Source: Zingiber officinale (lineage: Eukaryota; Streptophyta; Magnoliopsida; Zingiberales; Zingiberaceae). Taken from it: a stretch of DNA of 64,000 nt. The position numbers and the translations under genes are program-made. Every line of letters starts with the position of its first letter. Within the stretch, counting starts at the first letter, position 1. Positions 23,951 to 36,042 of this stretch are shown here, one piece after another. The stretch is from the NCBI RefSeq assembly GCF_018446385.1, contig NC_056001.1, positions 12,766,672 to 12,830,671 of the forward strand, read 5' to 3'. Under the pieces are notes generated by a model. The model worked only from the letters and a program-made list of their open reading frames with translations. It made no database searches and was not told where the DNA came from.

Positions 23951-24820
23951 GATCCCTGTGTCTGAGTGTGCAGGAGCTTAGGAGCACAGGAAGTCGAGCG
24001 GAAGACGCAACTAGCGAGAAGGACGGCACGGGAAGGGAGCTGATGGGCTCGGTGCGTCTGAAGGATGAGAGAGTTGCGGAAGAGTACTCCGGTGGGCGTG
24101 AAGAGCGTGCGCGGCGTTCGAGGGACGTTAAGCCGAGACGGAAGGCTGCTCGAGGAAAAGGCCGGGAATTGGGTTCAGGTGAGCCCTATTCCGGTTGGCC
24201 GCTATCACCCAAAAATTCAGAGCATCGGAAGCTAAAGCCGGAAAGAAGCAGTGCTGGAATCACTGCTCAAGGCGCCTTCAACAAGGTTGAATGCGCCTCC
24301 AGCTTGAAGGCGCCTTCAATCTGGTTGAAGGTGCCTCAAGCTGGTTGAAGGCGCCTTCAACCTTGTTTAAGGCGCCTTCAACCTGGTCAAACAGACCGTT
24401 CGTGCGCGAATAAAGTTTTATCCACTGACCCAGCTTGGAGGCGCCTTAGACCCTCAATAGAGGCGCCTTGGAGCTTCGGGATAGAATTTCCAAGTGCTAT
24501 AAAAGGACCCCTGGAGCTAGGAATTAATAACAACTTCCACATTCAACTCTGTAAGTATTTCCTAGCAGTAGTTCTAAGCCATCAGAGTGTAAAAGGCTTC
24601 TCCGCCTTCAGCAAAGGAGAATTTTCTTAGTGTGCTTTCTTACTGCCCTGGATTAACAACCCTCTTGGTTGTAACCAAGTTAAATTCGGTTTCTGCTTTT
24701 ATTTTTACTGTTATTTTATTTACTGCTGCTTTTATTTTTGAGTTGAATTCCGAGGAGGGTATAGTTTATTTTTGATTTCAGCAATTCACCCCCCTCTTGC
24801 CAGCCTCCGCTGCACCTATA
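23951..24820 (+). repeat. 3' LTR copy of element E, 5'-truncated
   Basis: Matches the 5' LTR from base ~61 on, including the GGCGCC cluster and the TATAAAAGG at 24499. Ends ACCTATA (TA, not the usual CA) directly before CTAAG. Confidence 0.9.
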
Positions 24821-24895
24821 CTAAGTACTTAATTGTGTTTATATAAGAAATCTATTTCAAAAGCTTAGTACTTAACAAAGGTTCTTAAAATCTAA

Positions 24896-25564
24896 GAATG
24901 GAGCGCCCGGGCGAGCCTCGCCCTACCAGGCACCCTCATGGTCCAGGTGCTCGGAGTTGCTCCAGGCGCCTCGACCGCCAAAGTTCATCTCTTCGCCAAG
25001 CTAGAGCGTGAGGGTTTGGCGGACCTACATCACGGTCCGGGCGTCCGAACGAGGATAAACTTTAGGGATGAAGTTTCGATGAGAGTTTGACATGTCAGCA
25101 CAGTCTAGGCGCCCGGGAGGGGTTCTAGGTGCCCGGAATGACCTATAAAATAAGCCTTCGACCAGTGGCTTCACAACGACATTCCAAGCAACTCCTGCTT
25201 CTGTGTACTACTCTGATAAAGCCTTTACAAAGCCCAAAAGCTGCTCCGATGACAACCACGTTCAATATCTGATTCTCCAAATTGTCGATATTATATGTTA
25301 ATTATTAAAGTTAATTGCTTAATTATAATCATTACTGTAACTTTATGAATCGATAGTTATTGTCCAACGAAAGTGATCGACAATTGTGGGCTTTGGAATA
25401 AGAGTCGTCACAGGCTCCGAATTAAGTAAATCTTGGTGTGTTAGTGTTGTTTGCTTTTTTTTTTTCTATCTTTATTCTGCTGCCCTTATCTCTTCAATTT
25501 TTTTTTAAAAATGAATGTGAAAAAGTCATGAGCGCTATTCACCCCCTCTAGCGGACATCGATCC
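24896..25564 (+). mobile_element. Copia LTR, right end of the F region
   Basis: Starts abruptly after the TTAAGTACTT repeats; CG-rich palindromes (GCGCCCGGGCG, GGCGCCCGGG) at 24903-25115 stand upstream of a CTATAAAATAAG box at 25144. The end 'CACCCCCTCTAGCGGACATCGATCC' is interrupted by the solo LTR at 25565 and finishes TACA at 27949-27952. It does not match the LTR at 16592, so relic F is probably a chimera of more than one element. Confidence 0.65.
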
Positions 25565-27943
25565 TGTTGGAGTGTATACTGAAAGCCTAAGCTTTGTAAA
25601 CATTCATTATGAATAAAGAATCACATTTGGTCTAATTATCTACATTTGTTTGTAGTTGTTCATTTAATTTATATTGTAGATAACATAGTATGTGGTGTCA
25701 CATACAGAAGATGATGTTATCAGTACCTTATCAATTATAAACAGTAGCTCACGACCAGAATGGAAAGGAACAAACCATTAGAAGGTCGTAGTGTAATTAG
25801 GTATTAGTTTATCTTGACCATATAATTACACTAGTACACTCAGAGTGTATTGAGTAGGACCATTTGAGGTCGTTTCTTTTAAAGGAACAAAGACCTCGGT
25901 TATTATGGAAGTGTGTGCTCTTAATCCTAATATAATAACAAGCACATATATTTGATATTTATTTCTTTAATTTATCAATGGGTGAGATTTAGTTCGATGA
26001 ATCAATAAGCCCGATAAATTGGGAAATGATATCACTTATAGTGTGTGTTGTTGATTATAGAAGGAAACTGTGTCCTAGAGATACTAGGTTGATAATGTCC
26101 CCAAGAGGAGCTCATAAGAATTGTCATGTTAAACCCTGCAGGTGGACTTAGTCCGACATGACGATAAGGTTGAGTGGTACTACTCTTGGACTTAGACATT
26201 AATTAAATGAGTTGTCAGTAACTCACTTAATTAGTGGACATTCGATATCTTAAACACAGGGAGACTAACACACTCATAATAAGAAGGAGCCCAAAAATGT
26301 AATTTGGGATTGGTGCGGTAGTTCAATGATAGTTCTCTAGTGGAATGAATTATCATTGATAAAATTAAGTTGTGTGTTCGGGGCGAACACGGGATGCTTA
26401 ATTTTATCGGGAGACCAAAACCAATTCCTCCTCTCGGTCCCTATCGTAGCCTCTTATTTATAGAGTTCTATACCCACCTATACCCACCCAATAGGGGCCG
26501 GCCAAGCTAGCTTGGGATCAAGCTAGGGCCGGCCTAGGTATAAAATTGGGTGGCCGGCCCTAGCTTGAACCCAAGCTAGTAGGGCCGGCCAAAATAAATT
26601 AAAAAGAAATTTAATTTTAATTTTTATTATGTGGTAGATATAATTTAAAGAGAATTAAAATTAAAATATCTCTCTTGTAAAAGATTTACAAAAGATTAAA
26701 GAAAGAGATTAGATCTCTTTCCTTATTTGTAGATTGGAGAGATTTTATTTTCTCTTTAAAATTATTCACATGTTAATAAAATTAAAATTATAGATATTTC
26801 CTTTTATTAACCATGAAGAGATTTTTAAAGAGAAATTTTATTTTTTTTAAATTTCCGGAAACAAATAAGGAAAGTTTTAATTGTTGATTGAAACTTGTCC
26901 AATTTGCTTCCTCTTGATGTGGCCGGCCATTAGAGTTTATTTGGGAAATTTTATTTTATTTTTCTCAAATAAATCATGTCAAGGAAATTAAGGAAATTTT
27001 ATTGTAAATAAATTTCCTAATTTGCCTAGGCCAAGGAATATAAAAGAAGGGGTAGGGTGCCTTCATGAGATACAACCTCTATTGTTTTCTCTCCCTCTTT
27101 TGTTCCTTGGTGTGGCCGGCCATCCTCTCCCTCTCTTCCTCTTGTGGTGGCCGAACCTCTCTCCCTTCCTTGGAGCTCTTGTGGTGGCCGGATACTACTT
27201 GGAGAAGAAGAAGAAGAAGGAGAGAAAGCTAGCATCTCTTGGAGCTTGGTTAGTATTTTGATTTTCTTCTTTGGTAAAGTTCTTCCTTTGTGGCCGAACC
27301 TTGCTTGGAGGAGAAGAAGGTGGTTGGTGGTTTCTCATCTCGGAAGATCGTTGCCCACACAACGTCTGAGGTTAGAAGAGGAATACGGTAGAAGATCAAG
27401 AGGTTTTTCTACAAGGTATAACTAGTAATTTCTATTTCCGCATCATGCTAGTTATTTATGGAAATAATACCAAATACAAGAGGCTTACGTTCTAGAATTT
27501 CGAATATGTTTTTTCGAAGTTGTGTTCTTTTGTTTCTTTCTTTTCCTTGTGATTTGATTGCTCTCTTTGGTTAACCTAAAGTTATTTTAGGAAATTAAAT
27601 ATTAGCTTTCTATTAAAGGTGTTGTCTAGTCGGTGGTGGTTGCTCCCATATCCAAGAAGGCCATGTGCCTTGCCACGTCAGTACTGGGAACCTTTTATGG
27701 AAATTAATATTTAATGGAATTAATAACTTAAGGAGACTTGGGTCGAACGTGTTAAGTTCCGCAGGAGATCCAAGTCAAAACCTAAAAGAACAAATAGATT
27801 AAGTTTTGGATCAAACGTGTTAAGTTCCGCAGGCGATCCAAAATTTAATTTAAAAGAACACATGGTAGCTAGGAAAAGGTTCAGACCTTTGTACAAAATT
27901 TTTGTACAGTGGAACCTATAGGTTTTCCGAGTAGCAACCAACA
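25565..27943 (+). mobile_element. Solo LTR, family B, plus orientation
   Basis: 2379 bp, TGTTGGAGTGTATAC at the left and AGCAACCAACA at the right, flanked by GATCC (25560-25564 and 27944-27948). GGCCGGCC palindromes at 26495-26590, a second GGCCGGCC group near 26925-27190, TATAAAAGAAGG at 27040. No PBS, PPT or coding region follows, so the element was lost by LTR-LTR recombination. Opposite orientation to the complete copy at 39602. Confidence 0.94.
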
Positions 27944-27952
27944 GATCCTACA

Positions 27953-28712
27953 CACTCTCCTCCAGTGCTTACCTCCACTTACCTACCAAACATCTGGTCC
28001 TTCAGACCTGTGTAGACTTTCTCTGGTCTTGCTTAGTATCTGACCAAGCTGATCTTCTAAGACTTATCTATAACACTAAATTAGCACAATAGATATAAAA
28101 TAGTAAAGAAAATAGTGTTAGCATTATTGATAATTTGCTAGTCCAATCGACCGCGCGCGGTCGACTGAAAACTAGTTGGTCACACATACTTGGAGTTTAC
28201 TTCTCTAAGACTTTTCATTACCTAGGGTCACCTTCCCCTAGGGTTGCCCAGCTTCACTCACAGTACTTCCATTATCTAACTTCACTCACCAAGACTTCCA
28301 CAACCTAGGTTCACTCACTAGGGTCTGGTTCCACTCACCAAGATTCCGCCACCTAGATTCACTCACTAGGGTCGTGCTTTACTCATCAGGACTTCCATTG
28401 CCTAGCTTCACTCACTTAGACATAGCTTCACTCACCAGGACTTCCATCACCTAGCTTCACTCACTAGGGTATGACTTTACTCTCAAGGACTTCCCCTTGC
28501 CTAACCTCCAATTAGAACTAATCACTTAGTAGACTTCTCACCTTTCTATCCTTTAGTTAGAACTTACTCTTACAAGTCATCTAGTCTTGACTAGACTTTT
28601 CTCTTCCAAATATCAAGTCCTATTTGGATCAACCTTGGTCAAATTGACCAGACTTAGGTACATTGTCAAATATCTAAACCCTAGAGGTAGATTGCACCAA
28701 TAAATCATTCCA
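27953..28712 (-). mobile_element. Copia LTR fragment, minus orientation (GTCGACC type)
   Basis: Reverse complement of sequence related to solo LTR H: units of the form CTTCACTCAC(C/T)AGG recur at 28250-28480, GCGCGGTCGAC stands near 28155, and the LTR start in reverse (ATTGCACCAATA) is near 28705. The LTR 3' end is missing and no target duplication was found. Confidence 0.65.
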
Positions 28713-29269
28713 GAGATGCAAAGCTAAACAAGGGCAAGTTAGTTACCATAGTCCCTATCTTGACTTAAATCACGACACCTTCCTTGTCTTAACCCCAAGT
28801 CTCGGCATCATCCCTTAGTCTTAGCAACAGACTCCCTCTCAGTTTTAACTACTAACTCCGACCCTCTCAGTCTCGGTGGTAGAATCCATCTTAGTTTTAA
28901 CTACCATATCCTCTCTCTACATTGGATCTCGACATCGTCTCAGTCTCAGTCTCAAATCTTGACTTTGTCTATTCTCAAGGACATTCTGCATTGACCTTAC
29001 CTTTCCTGCCCTTAAAATAGGCCTACACCCTAGGCATGCTCATTGATAGTAACTATGAATATTCCAAGATGCGTGACATCCTGAGAATGAGGGAACAATT
29101 AGGAGGTTGTCAGACCCAGTCTTCTTGATATTCTCCTACGAACACTTGGCGTCGAATGAGTAGAGCAATAGTTAATGGCTGTCGGATCTGGTCCCGTCAC
29201 CAGTCCCCATAATGATTATATTTTGGCTAACATGGAGATGCTCTCTAGACAACTAAGGCTATAAATGAA
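28713..29269. other. Unclassified repeat-like DNA
   Basis: No ORF or RNA gene. Loosely recurring 'CTCAGTCTC / TTTTAACTAC' words suggest decayed LTR or untranslated element sequence, but nothing identifies the family. Confidence 0.4.
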
Positions 29270-29493
29270 TCAAACGTTCGTGAACAAATTTGATGTTTAA
29301 CTTGGTAAGAGTTTGTTTATACTCATTCAATATACACAAGATCTATTAAATAAATAAGCTTGAACAACTCGTTAAACTAAATAAACAAGCTTGAACATAT
29401 ATGTGTTTAGCTCGTTAATGTTCGTGAACAATGTCCGTGAACAACATTCATGAATAATGTTCACGAACCAAATTCATTAATAAAACTCTTATC
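29270..29493 (+). repeat. AT-rich interspersed repeat R1, left part
   Basis: Continues at 54474-54841 once element D and one TTATC are removed. The same repeat occurs in reverse orientation at 58738-58908 plus 60014-~60330. Words such as GTTCGTGAACAA and AAGCTTGAA recur. No coding capacity; class unknown. Confidence 0.65.
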
Positions 29494-29681
29494 TGTTGGA
29501 GATACAAGCAAAGTCCCATATTAGAAACATATAGAAAAGATTATAGATTTAAAAGGATGTAAGGTATCTTCATTGGAATGAGACCTTGGCATATCCCAAA
29601 AATAAAGCCATGAGGGCTTAGGCTCAAAGTGGACAATATCATGCCATTATGGAGATATGTGAATTCCTTTCGGTCCCAACA
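29494..29681 (+). repeat. 5' LTR of TRIM-like element D
   Basis: 188 bp; shares CCATGAGG(G/A)(C/T)TTAG and the CATGCCAT block with the 3' LTR at 54283-54473. Confidence 0.88.
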
Positions 29682-30055
29682 AATGATATCAGAACCATGA
29701 TCCAGACTAGAAGCCATGTTGGGTGGCCTTGAACAAAGTTATGGGGAAGCTCAGGACATGTCAAGAGTGATCAGATGCAGATGCTTACGGGGAGGCTCAG
29801 GCAAGTCAGAGTGATCAGATACTTGCGGGGAGGCCCAAAGTAGTTTAAAGTGATTGGATATTCGTGGAAAGGCCTGCAGTAGGTCAGAGTGACCAGATAC
29901 TCGTGGGGAGGCCCGGAGCAGGTCAGAATGATTGGATGCTTGCGGGGAAGGCCTAGAGTAGGTTAAGGTGACCGAATGCTCACGGGAACTCAGAGCAGGT
30001 CAGGGTGACTGGATACTTACGGGGAGGCCCGAAGCAGCTTAAGAGTGACCGGATG
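29682..30055 (+). other. Internal non-coding part of TRIM element D, with hairpin units
   Basis: Units of ~55 bp, each 'CGGGGAGGCCCGGAGCA-GGTCAGAGTGACCAGA-TGCT'-like. Stems differ by unit: CAAGT/ACTTG (29802/29821), AGTA/TACT (29878/29898), AGCA/TGCT (29917/29937). No reading frame. Confidence 0.75.
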
Positions 30056-32050
30056 TGTTAGAGTGTATACTAAAAGCCTAGCTTTTTGTAAACATTTATA
30101 TTTGAAATAAAAAGAATCACATTGATCAATATCTACATTTATATGCTAAGTGTAGTTGTTCAATTGATTTATATTGTAGATAACATGGTGTGTGGTGTCA
30201 CACACAGAAAATCATGTTATCAATTCCTTATAAATTATAAACAGTTGCTCACGACTAAGATGGAAATGAACAAACCATTGGAATAGTCGTAGTGTAATTA
30301 TGTATTAGTTTATTTTGACTAATAAATTACACTAGTACACTCTGAGTGTATTGAGTAGGACTATTTAGGTAAGTTCTTTTTATACTGACTTAATAAAAGA
30401 ACTAGACCTTAGTTATTATGAAAGTGTGTACTCTTAATCCTAATATAATAACAAGTATATATATTTAGTATTTATTTCTTTAACTTATCAAAGGGTGAGA
30501 TTTAGCTCGATAAATCAATAGGCCCGATAAGTTGGGAAATGATATTACTTATAGTGTGTGTTGTTGATTATAGAAGGAAACTGTGTCCTACTCATCTAGG
30601 TTGAGAATGCCCCTAAGAGGAGCTCATAAGGATTGTCATGTTAAACCCTGCAGGTGGACTTAGTCCGACATGACAATAAGGTTGAGTGGTACTACTCTTG
30701 GAGCTAGATATTAATTAAGTGGGTTGTCAGTAACTTACTTAATTAGTGGACATTTGTTATCTTAAACACAGGGAGACTAACACACTCACAATAAGAAGAA
30801 GCCCAAAATGTAATTTGAGATTTGTGCGGTAGTGCAATAATAACTCTTTAGTGGAATGAGTTATTATTGATGAACTTGAGTTGTGTGTTCGGGGAGAACA
30901 CGGGATACTCAAGCTCGTCGAAAGGCCAAAACCAATTTCTCCTCTAGGTCCCTGTCGTAGCCTCACTAATGCCTCACTCATGAAAAACCCATCTTGGTGT
31001 CATGGCTTGGTGACCAAGCCAAGGGGCCGACCATAATCTCCTTAAGGTGGTCGACCACAAGAAGTTTGAAGGGTGTCGACCACATATTTCAAATAAGGAG
31101 GGGTGTTTTGAATTTTTAAAATATTCTCTTTGTAGATATCTACAAATTTTAAAAGAGAGATTTTAAAATATAAAACTTTCCTTATTTGAATTAGGCCACT
31201 TGGTTTAAAAGAAAATTTAAAAGTTTTAAAACTTTCCTTTTTTAACCATCCTCATGGTTTTAAGGAAAAAGGAAGAAAAGTTTTAAAATTGTAAATTTTC
31301 TATTTTTGTAACCATGTTAAAAAAGGAAATTTTAGAAGAGAAGTTTTAAATTTTAAAATTTGGTTTTAATTTTTAAAACTTTCCTTTTTTAACATCCACA
31401 TTGGGAAATTAAAAAGAGAGCTTGTAAAATTTTATAAGAGCTTTCCTTCTTTGCTTATAAAATTTTTACAAAGTAATTTCTTTCCTTTTAAAGGGGTCGG
31501 CCACCCTTGCTTAGTGCCCAAGCAAGGGGCTGACCAATCAAATCAAATTATCCAATCAATGATTTGGTGATTGATTCAATCAAGAGGAAAGAAAAGGAAA
31601 AATAAAAAGGAAAAGGAAAAACAAGAGGAAGATTTTAATTTTTTATAAAAGTCTTTCCTTATTTGCCTTGGGAAAGTATTATAAAAGAAGAGGAGGAGAG
31701 GCCTCATGAGCAAGCTATTCTTTTTCTCTCTTCTCTCTACTCTTTTCCTAAGGGTCGGCCCTTGCTTCCCTTCATGCTAGGGTTGGCCACCTCTTGTGGT
31801 TGCTTGGTGTGGCTGGATACAAAGAGAAGGAGAAGAAGAGGAGAAGTAGGGATTGCATCATCTCTTATTCGCTTGCTTGTGCTCTCTTTCTTGTGGCCGG
31901 ATCTCTTCCCTTCTTTTTCCCTTGCTCTCTTTTGCTCCTTGGTGGTGGTGGTGGTGGTGGTGGCCGAATTCTAGAGGAGGAAGAATGCTTTTGGGTGGTG
32001 TTCATCTTGGAGGATCGTCTCCCACACGACGTCCAATGCGAGGTGAGGAA

Positions 32051-33039
32051 TGTTGATACAATCGACCTAGGATTAAATGGGGGCGATCTTTGTTTTTGAT
32101 GTGTGTGTCAAAGGGTTTAAGTTATGATTTATATTGGTTCTAATATGTACTTAAGTTGTGCAGGACTTGGTAGATTGCACAAGCTTGGAAAGTTTCATGG
32201 CTCAAGTTCTTGAAGATTGGTGAATGATGGTGCACCCGAGGGACCACGGACAAGAAGCAAACGGAGTGAAGGGAAGTGAACCTCAAGGCAATGTGAAGGA
32301 TGGCACGAAGAATAGCTACAGGCTTGAGTGCATCTGAGGGACAAAGACTGAGGAGGAAGACTTCAAGGGCAACTCCGGACACCAGTCGACTGATGCAGTC
32401 GACTGGGAGTGAACAGAATGTCTCTATTCGGTCAGTTCACAGACACCAGTCGACTGCTAAGACATGCAGTCGACTGCACCAGTCGACTGTACCAGTCGAC
32501 TGCATGTTTTATCAGTTGACTGGTATAATACCGTTGGGATAATGACGCACAGGATCTCCACATATTCGAACAAAATAGTAGTCGTTGTGTGCTACCAGTC
32601 GACTGCATGTTTCAGCAGTCGACTGGTATCGGGAATTCCAGCATACTGTATATAAAGTTGGAAGCTTGGAGAGAACAATTTAACTGATTTGAAATTACTG
32701 TTTAAGCTTTCCAAGTGACCTCCAAGTCTTACTACTCTTATTCTCTCCTCCCTAAGCTCATTAAAAATCTTGTAAAAGGAGGAGATCATCTTGTAAAGGT
32801 TTCTCCACTGTCACTCTTGGATTGAAAAGGAGAAGATCTTAGTGGAGCTTGATTGGGTGTGTGCGTGCCTTGGATTAGTCACCTCAAGGAGGTGGAGACC
32901 AAGTAAATCAAGGAGTTAGCCTTGTTCTCTTATTATTTTTCAATTTCATTTCTTTTTGTGCTTCCGTTAACAAATTGTAGGTGAAAAATCAAAGAAAGGC
33001 TATTCACCTCCCCTCTAGCCATACGCAAAGGTCCTATCA
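32051..33039 (+). repeat. 5' LTR of element A
   Basis: 989 bp. A cluster of CAGTCGACTG palindromes (about 32388-32630) lies just upstream of TATATAAAG at 32649-32657. Ends with the 'CACCTCCCCTCTAGCC' tail. Confidence 0.92.
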
Positions 33040-33041
33040 AT

Positions 33042-33053
33042 TGGTATCAGAGC
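33042..33053 (+). promoter_or_regulatory. tRNA-Met primer-binding site of element A
   Basis: TGGTATCAGAGC, two bases after the 5' LTR. Confidence 0.93.
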
Positions 33054-33096
33054 AAGGAACGCATCGGAAGAACTCATCATCAACCGAAGTATCAAG

Positions 33097-34573
33097 ATGA
33101 CGTTTCAAGAGGGATATAGCACCGCTAGACCACCCTTCTTTGATGGCAATGACTTTACATATTAGAAAGGTAGGATGGAATACTACTTAATGAATGATAT
33201 TGAAAATTGGTTTAGTGTTGTAGATGGATTTGAGAAGCCAAAAGATGGGTCGGGAGCACCTCTTCCAACCAAGGAGTGGACAAAGGAGATGGCAAAGAAG
33301 GCCCAAGCAAATGCAAAGGCCACAACAACCCTACAATGTGGACTCTCAAAGGAGCAACTAAGCAAAGTAGGACCATTCGATTCCGCCAAGGAGCTTTGGG
33401 AGAAACTCATTGAGTTAAATGAAGGATCAAGCAAATCAAGGAGGGCCAAGAGAGATCTCTTGTTGGGACAACTTCAAACTTTCACTATGAAGACCAATGA
33501 GACCGTGAGTCAAATGCACGGTAGATTCAAGGAGATAGTAAATGGTCTTCATGTAATAGGTGAGAAAATTGACAATCGGGACCTAGTAAGGTATGTTCTT
33601 CAATCTTTTCCTAGAACTACCTTATGGGCATCAATGGTTGATGCGTATAAGGTTTCTAGAGATCTTTCCTTAGTTAAGCTTGATGAATTATTTTGTGAAT
33701 TTGAACTTCATGAACAAGCTAATGTGGTTTCAAAAGAGAAAGGTATGCCTCTTATTGTAGAAAAGAAGAAAGAAAAGAAGATAGAATCCTCATCATCCGA
33801 ATCCGAGCAAGAATCATCGGATAGTGATGATGAAATGTCGGCGAGTGAAGTGGCTCACTATGTCAAAAAGATGATGGGAAGATCAAGAAAATTCACAAGA
33901 AATGATGTGAAGAAAAATGTTTCAACCCTCAAAAGGTAAAAGTAGTCAAAGTTCAAGTTTTAACACTAATGTCACTTGTTATGGATGTAACAAGAAAGGA
34001 CACATCAAGCCAAATTGCTCGGAACTAAAGAAGAAAGAAGAAAAGGAGAAGAAGAAGAAGAAGGAGAAAAAGAAGAAGGAAGCCATGGTGACCCAAACTA
34101 CATGGGATACACCAAGCATTGACTCATCGGATGAAGATGAGCTATGCCATGTTACTCGACACATGACATTTATGGCTTTTGAAGATGACAAAGAAGAGTC
34201 AAGTCAAGAGGAAGTGTCAAGTGAAGAGGATTCATCAAATGAAGAGGAATCAAGTGAGGAATCATCATCAAGTGATGATGATGAGGTAAAAGAATCTCTC
34301 AAAGTAGAATTTCTCTATAAAACTATTGCTCACCTCAAAAATACTTTTGTCAAATCACAATCTAAGGTGAAGACCTTGAAGGGAAAGCTTAGGACCATTA
34401 AAGTTGATGCATTCATGGCTAGTGAGTCAAATATATTCAAGGAAGAAAATGAGAAATTGAAGAATGACGTGATTGAATTAAGAGCATGTTTAGAAAAATT
34501 CACAAATGGATCTAAGTATCTAGATATGATCATTAGAGATCAAAGAGTCGTTTACAACAAAGCCGGAATATGA
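33097..34573 (+). pseudogene. gag of element A
   Basis: Starts at ATG 33097. Capsid core in frame to 33939 apart from one TAG at 33163-33165 where a Trp is expected (F-T-Y-stop-K). A +1 shift near 33920 moves the reading frame to 33917-34573. That part holds an intact zinc knuckle C-Y-G-C-N-K-K-G-H-I-K-P-N-C (CX2CX4HX4C), a Lys-rich stretch, then a Glu/Ser-rich acidic stretch and a possible coiled coil at 34310-34500. It ends at TGA 34571-34573, where Gly is expected. Virion-like particle protein; inactive in this copy. Confidence 0.92.
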
Positions 34574-35932
34574 TATAGACCTAAGGAAAAGGAAGTTACA
34601 TATATGTCTCTAATCAATGGTACTAGAAATGATGCACTTAGGAACAAAGTTACGAAAAATCTTAAAGGGAAGGTAAAACAAACTTGGGTGCCTAAGAAAT
34701 ATTTAAATGATATTTCCAAATCAAGTGCATGGGTACCAAAGAGTTGTGTGTTTTATGTTTCTTAGGTAGAGGAGAAGAAGGATGCAAGTATGTGGATTGT
34801 GGATAGCGGTTGCTCAAGACATATGACCGGTGATGTGAGCAAGTTCTCCACAATAAATTATATAAAGAAGGGAACGGTATCATTTGGGAATAGTGGAAAA
34901 CTCAAGATTATAGGTAAAGGTACAATTGAGGTATCATCTAAAATTACCATTCATAAAGTCCTATTGGTTAAAAATATGGGGTTTAATTTGCTTAGTGTTA
35001 GTCAATTATATGATGCCGGATATAATGTAGAGTTTCATCCCGATAAATATTTAGTTAAGCACAAAAATCTTGAGAATGTTGTGCTAAAAGGATTTAGAAA
35101 AGAAAATCTTTATTATATTGATCTTTCATATGCTTCTAATCCTCCTATTAAGTGTTTGATATCAAAAGAAGATGAAGGATGGTTATGACATAGAAGACTT
35201 GGACATATCAACATGAGAAACATAGCCAAGGTAGCCAAGATGGAGCTAGTAAAGGGACTACCAAAGATCAAGTACATTAAGGACAAATTGTGTGATGCAT
35301 GTCAAGAGGGTAAGAAATCAAGGTCATCACATAAAGGTAAAACTTTAACTAGCACTTCATTACCATTAGAGTTATTGCATTTGGATCTTTTTGATTGCCA
35401 TAGAACACCTTTTTTGGTAGGTAACAAATATTGTTTGGTGATAGTAGATGATTACTCTAGATATACTTGGGTTTATTTCTTGAAACATAAGAGGGAAACT
35501 TTAGAAACAATTATGGGGTTTACCAAGAGGGTAGAAAAAGAAAAGAACCTCAAAATTGATAGAATTCGAAGTGATCATGGTGGAGAGTTTGAAAATTTGA
35601 ACTTTTCTAAATTTTGTTTGGAAAATGGCTATAAGCATGAATTTTCTTGTCCAAGAACACCTCAACAAAATGGTGTAGTGGAGAGGAAAAATAGGGCATT
35701 ACAAGAGGCGGCTAGGACCATGTTTAATGCATACTCATTACCTAGCTATTTGTGGGCCGAAGCGGTTAATACCGCATGTTATATCCAAAATCGTGTCTTG
35801 ATTCATAAGTTTTTAGGTAAAATACCTTTTGAATTATGGAATGGCAAAATCCCTACAATTCACTATTTTAAAGTCTTTGGTTGTAAGGTTTATATTCTTA
35901 ATACTAAAGATGACTTAGGAAAATATGAGGCC
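34574..35932 (+). pseudogene. Protease and integrase part of pol, element A
   Basis: Same frame as the gag C-terminus. TAG at 34763-34765. Aspartic protease with W-I-V-D-S-G-C-S-R-H at about 34792. TGA at 35186-35188 inside the GAG-pre-integrase motif (H-R-R-L-G-H follows). HHCC-type C-D-A-C at about 35294. Integrase core keeps all three acidic residues: H-L-D-L-F-D, then R-S-D-H-G-G-E-F, and the Glu in G-V-V-E-R-K-N at about 35685. The frame is destroyed near 35933, where a TRIM LTR fragment replaces the region just before the G-I-L-V-G-Y motif. Confidence 0.92.
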
Positions 35933-36040
35933 TTTTGGGGAGAGCCCAAGAACAAAACCATGAGGGCTTAGGCCCAAAGTGGACAATATCATGCAATTAT
36001 GAAGATATCTAAATTCTTTTCGATCTAACAATTGGTATCT
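35933..36040 (+). mobile_element. TRIM (D-family) LTR-PBS fragment inside integrase of element A
   Basis: Matches the last ~95 bases of the D-family LTR (AGAGCCCAA, CCATGAGGGCTTAGG, GGACAATATCATGC), ends ATCTAACA and then ATTGGTATCT, the start of a PBS. No target duplication. The expected 'K-S' codons of integrase are missing, so it is a replacement or recombination product rather than a clean insertion. Confidence 0.8.
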
Positions 36041-36042
36041 CC

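Larger units (their letters stand above)
20905..24820 (+). mobile_element. Copia element E, internally deleted, 3.9 kb
   Basis: 5' LTR 20905-21850, PBS at 21853, gag only, then a 3' LTR copy 23951-24820. Target duplication CTAAG at 20900-20904 and 24821-24825. Pol is completely missing and the 3' LTR lacks its first ~60 bases, with a 20-base direct repeat (GTTACAAGTTAAGGAGAT core at about 23876 and 23937) next to the break. The LTRs are very similar by eye, so it is relatively young. It inserted into the tandem repeats of relic F. It would depend on other elements to move. Confidence 0.92.

Noticed and set aside
23968..24348. 126-codon ORF in the 3' LTR of element E
   Set aside because: The equivalent region of the 5' LTR is not open in the same way, and the sequence is LTR with GGCGCC repeats.
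27022..27425. ORFs in the family-B LTR near 27.0-27.4 kb, 31.7-32.0 kb and 40.1-40.5 kb
   Set aside because: Located in the LTR just downstream of TATAAAAG; low-complexity, and not conserved in frame between LTR copies.
16592..27952. One complete Copia element F with nested insertions
   Set aside because: The left and right LTRs are of different types, and the LTR runs straight into integrase; no matching target duplication was found.
32380..32640. CAGTCGACTG repeats, CRISPR-like spacing
   Set aside because: Plant LTR; repeats are 10-base palindromes with irregular short gaps, no uniform spacers and no cas genes.
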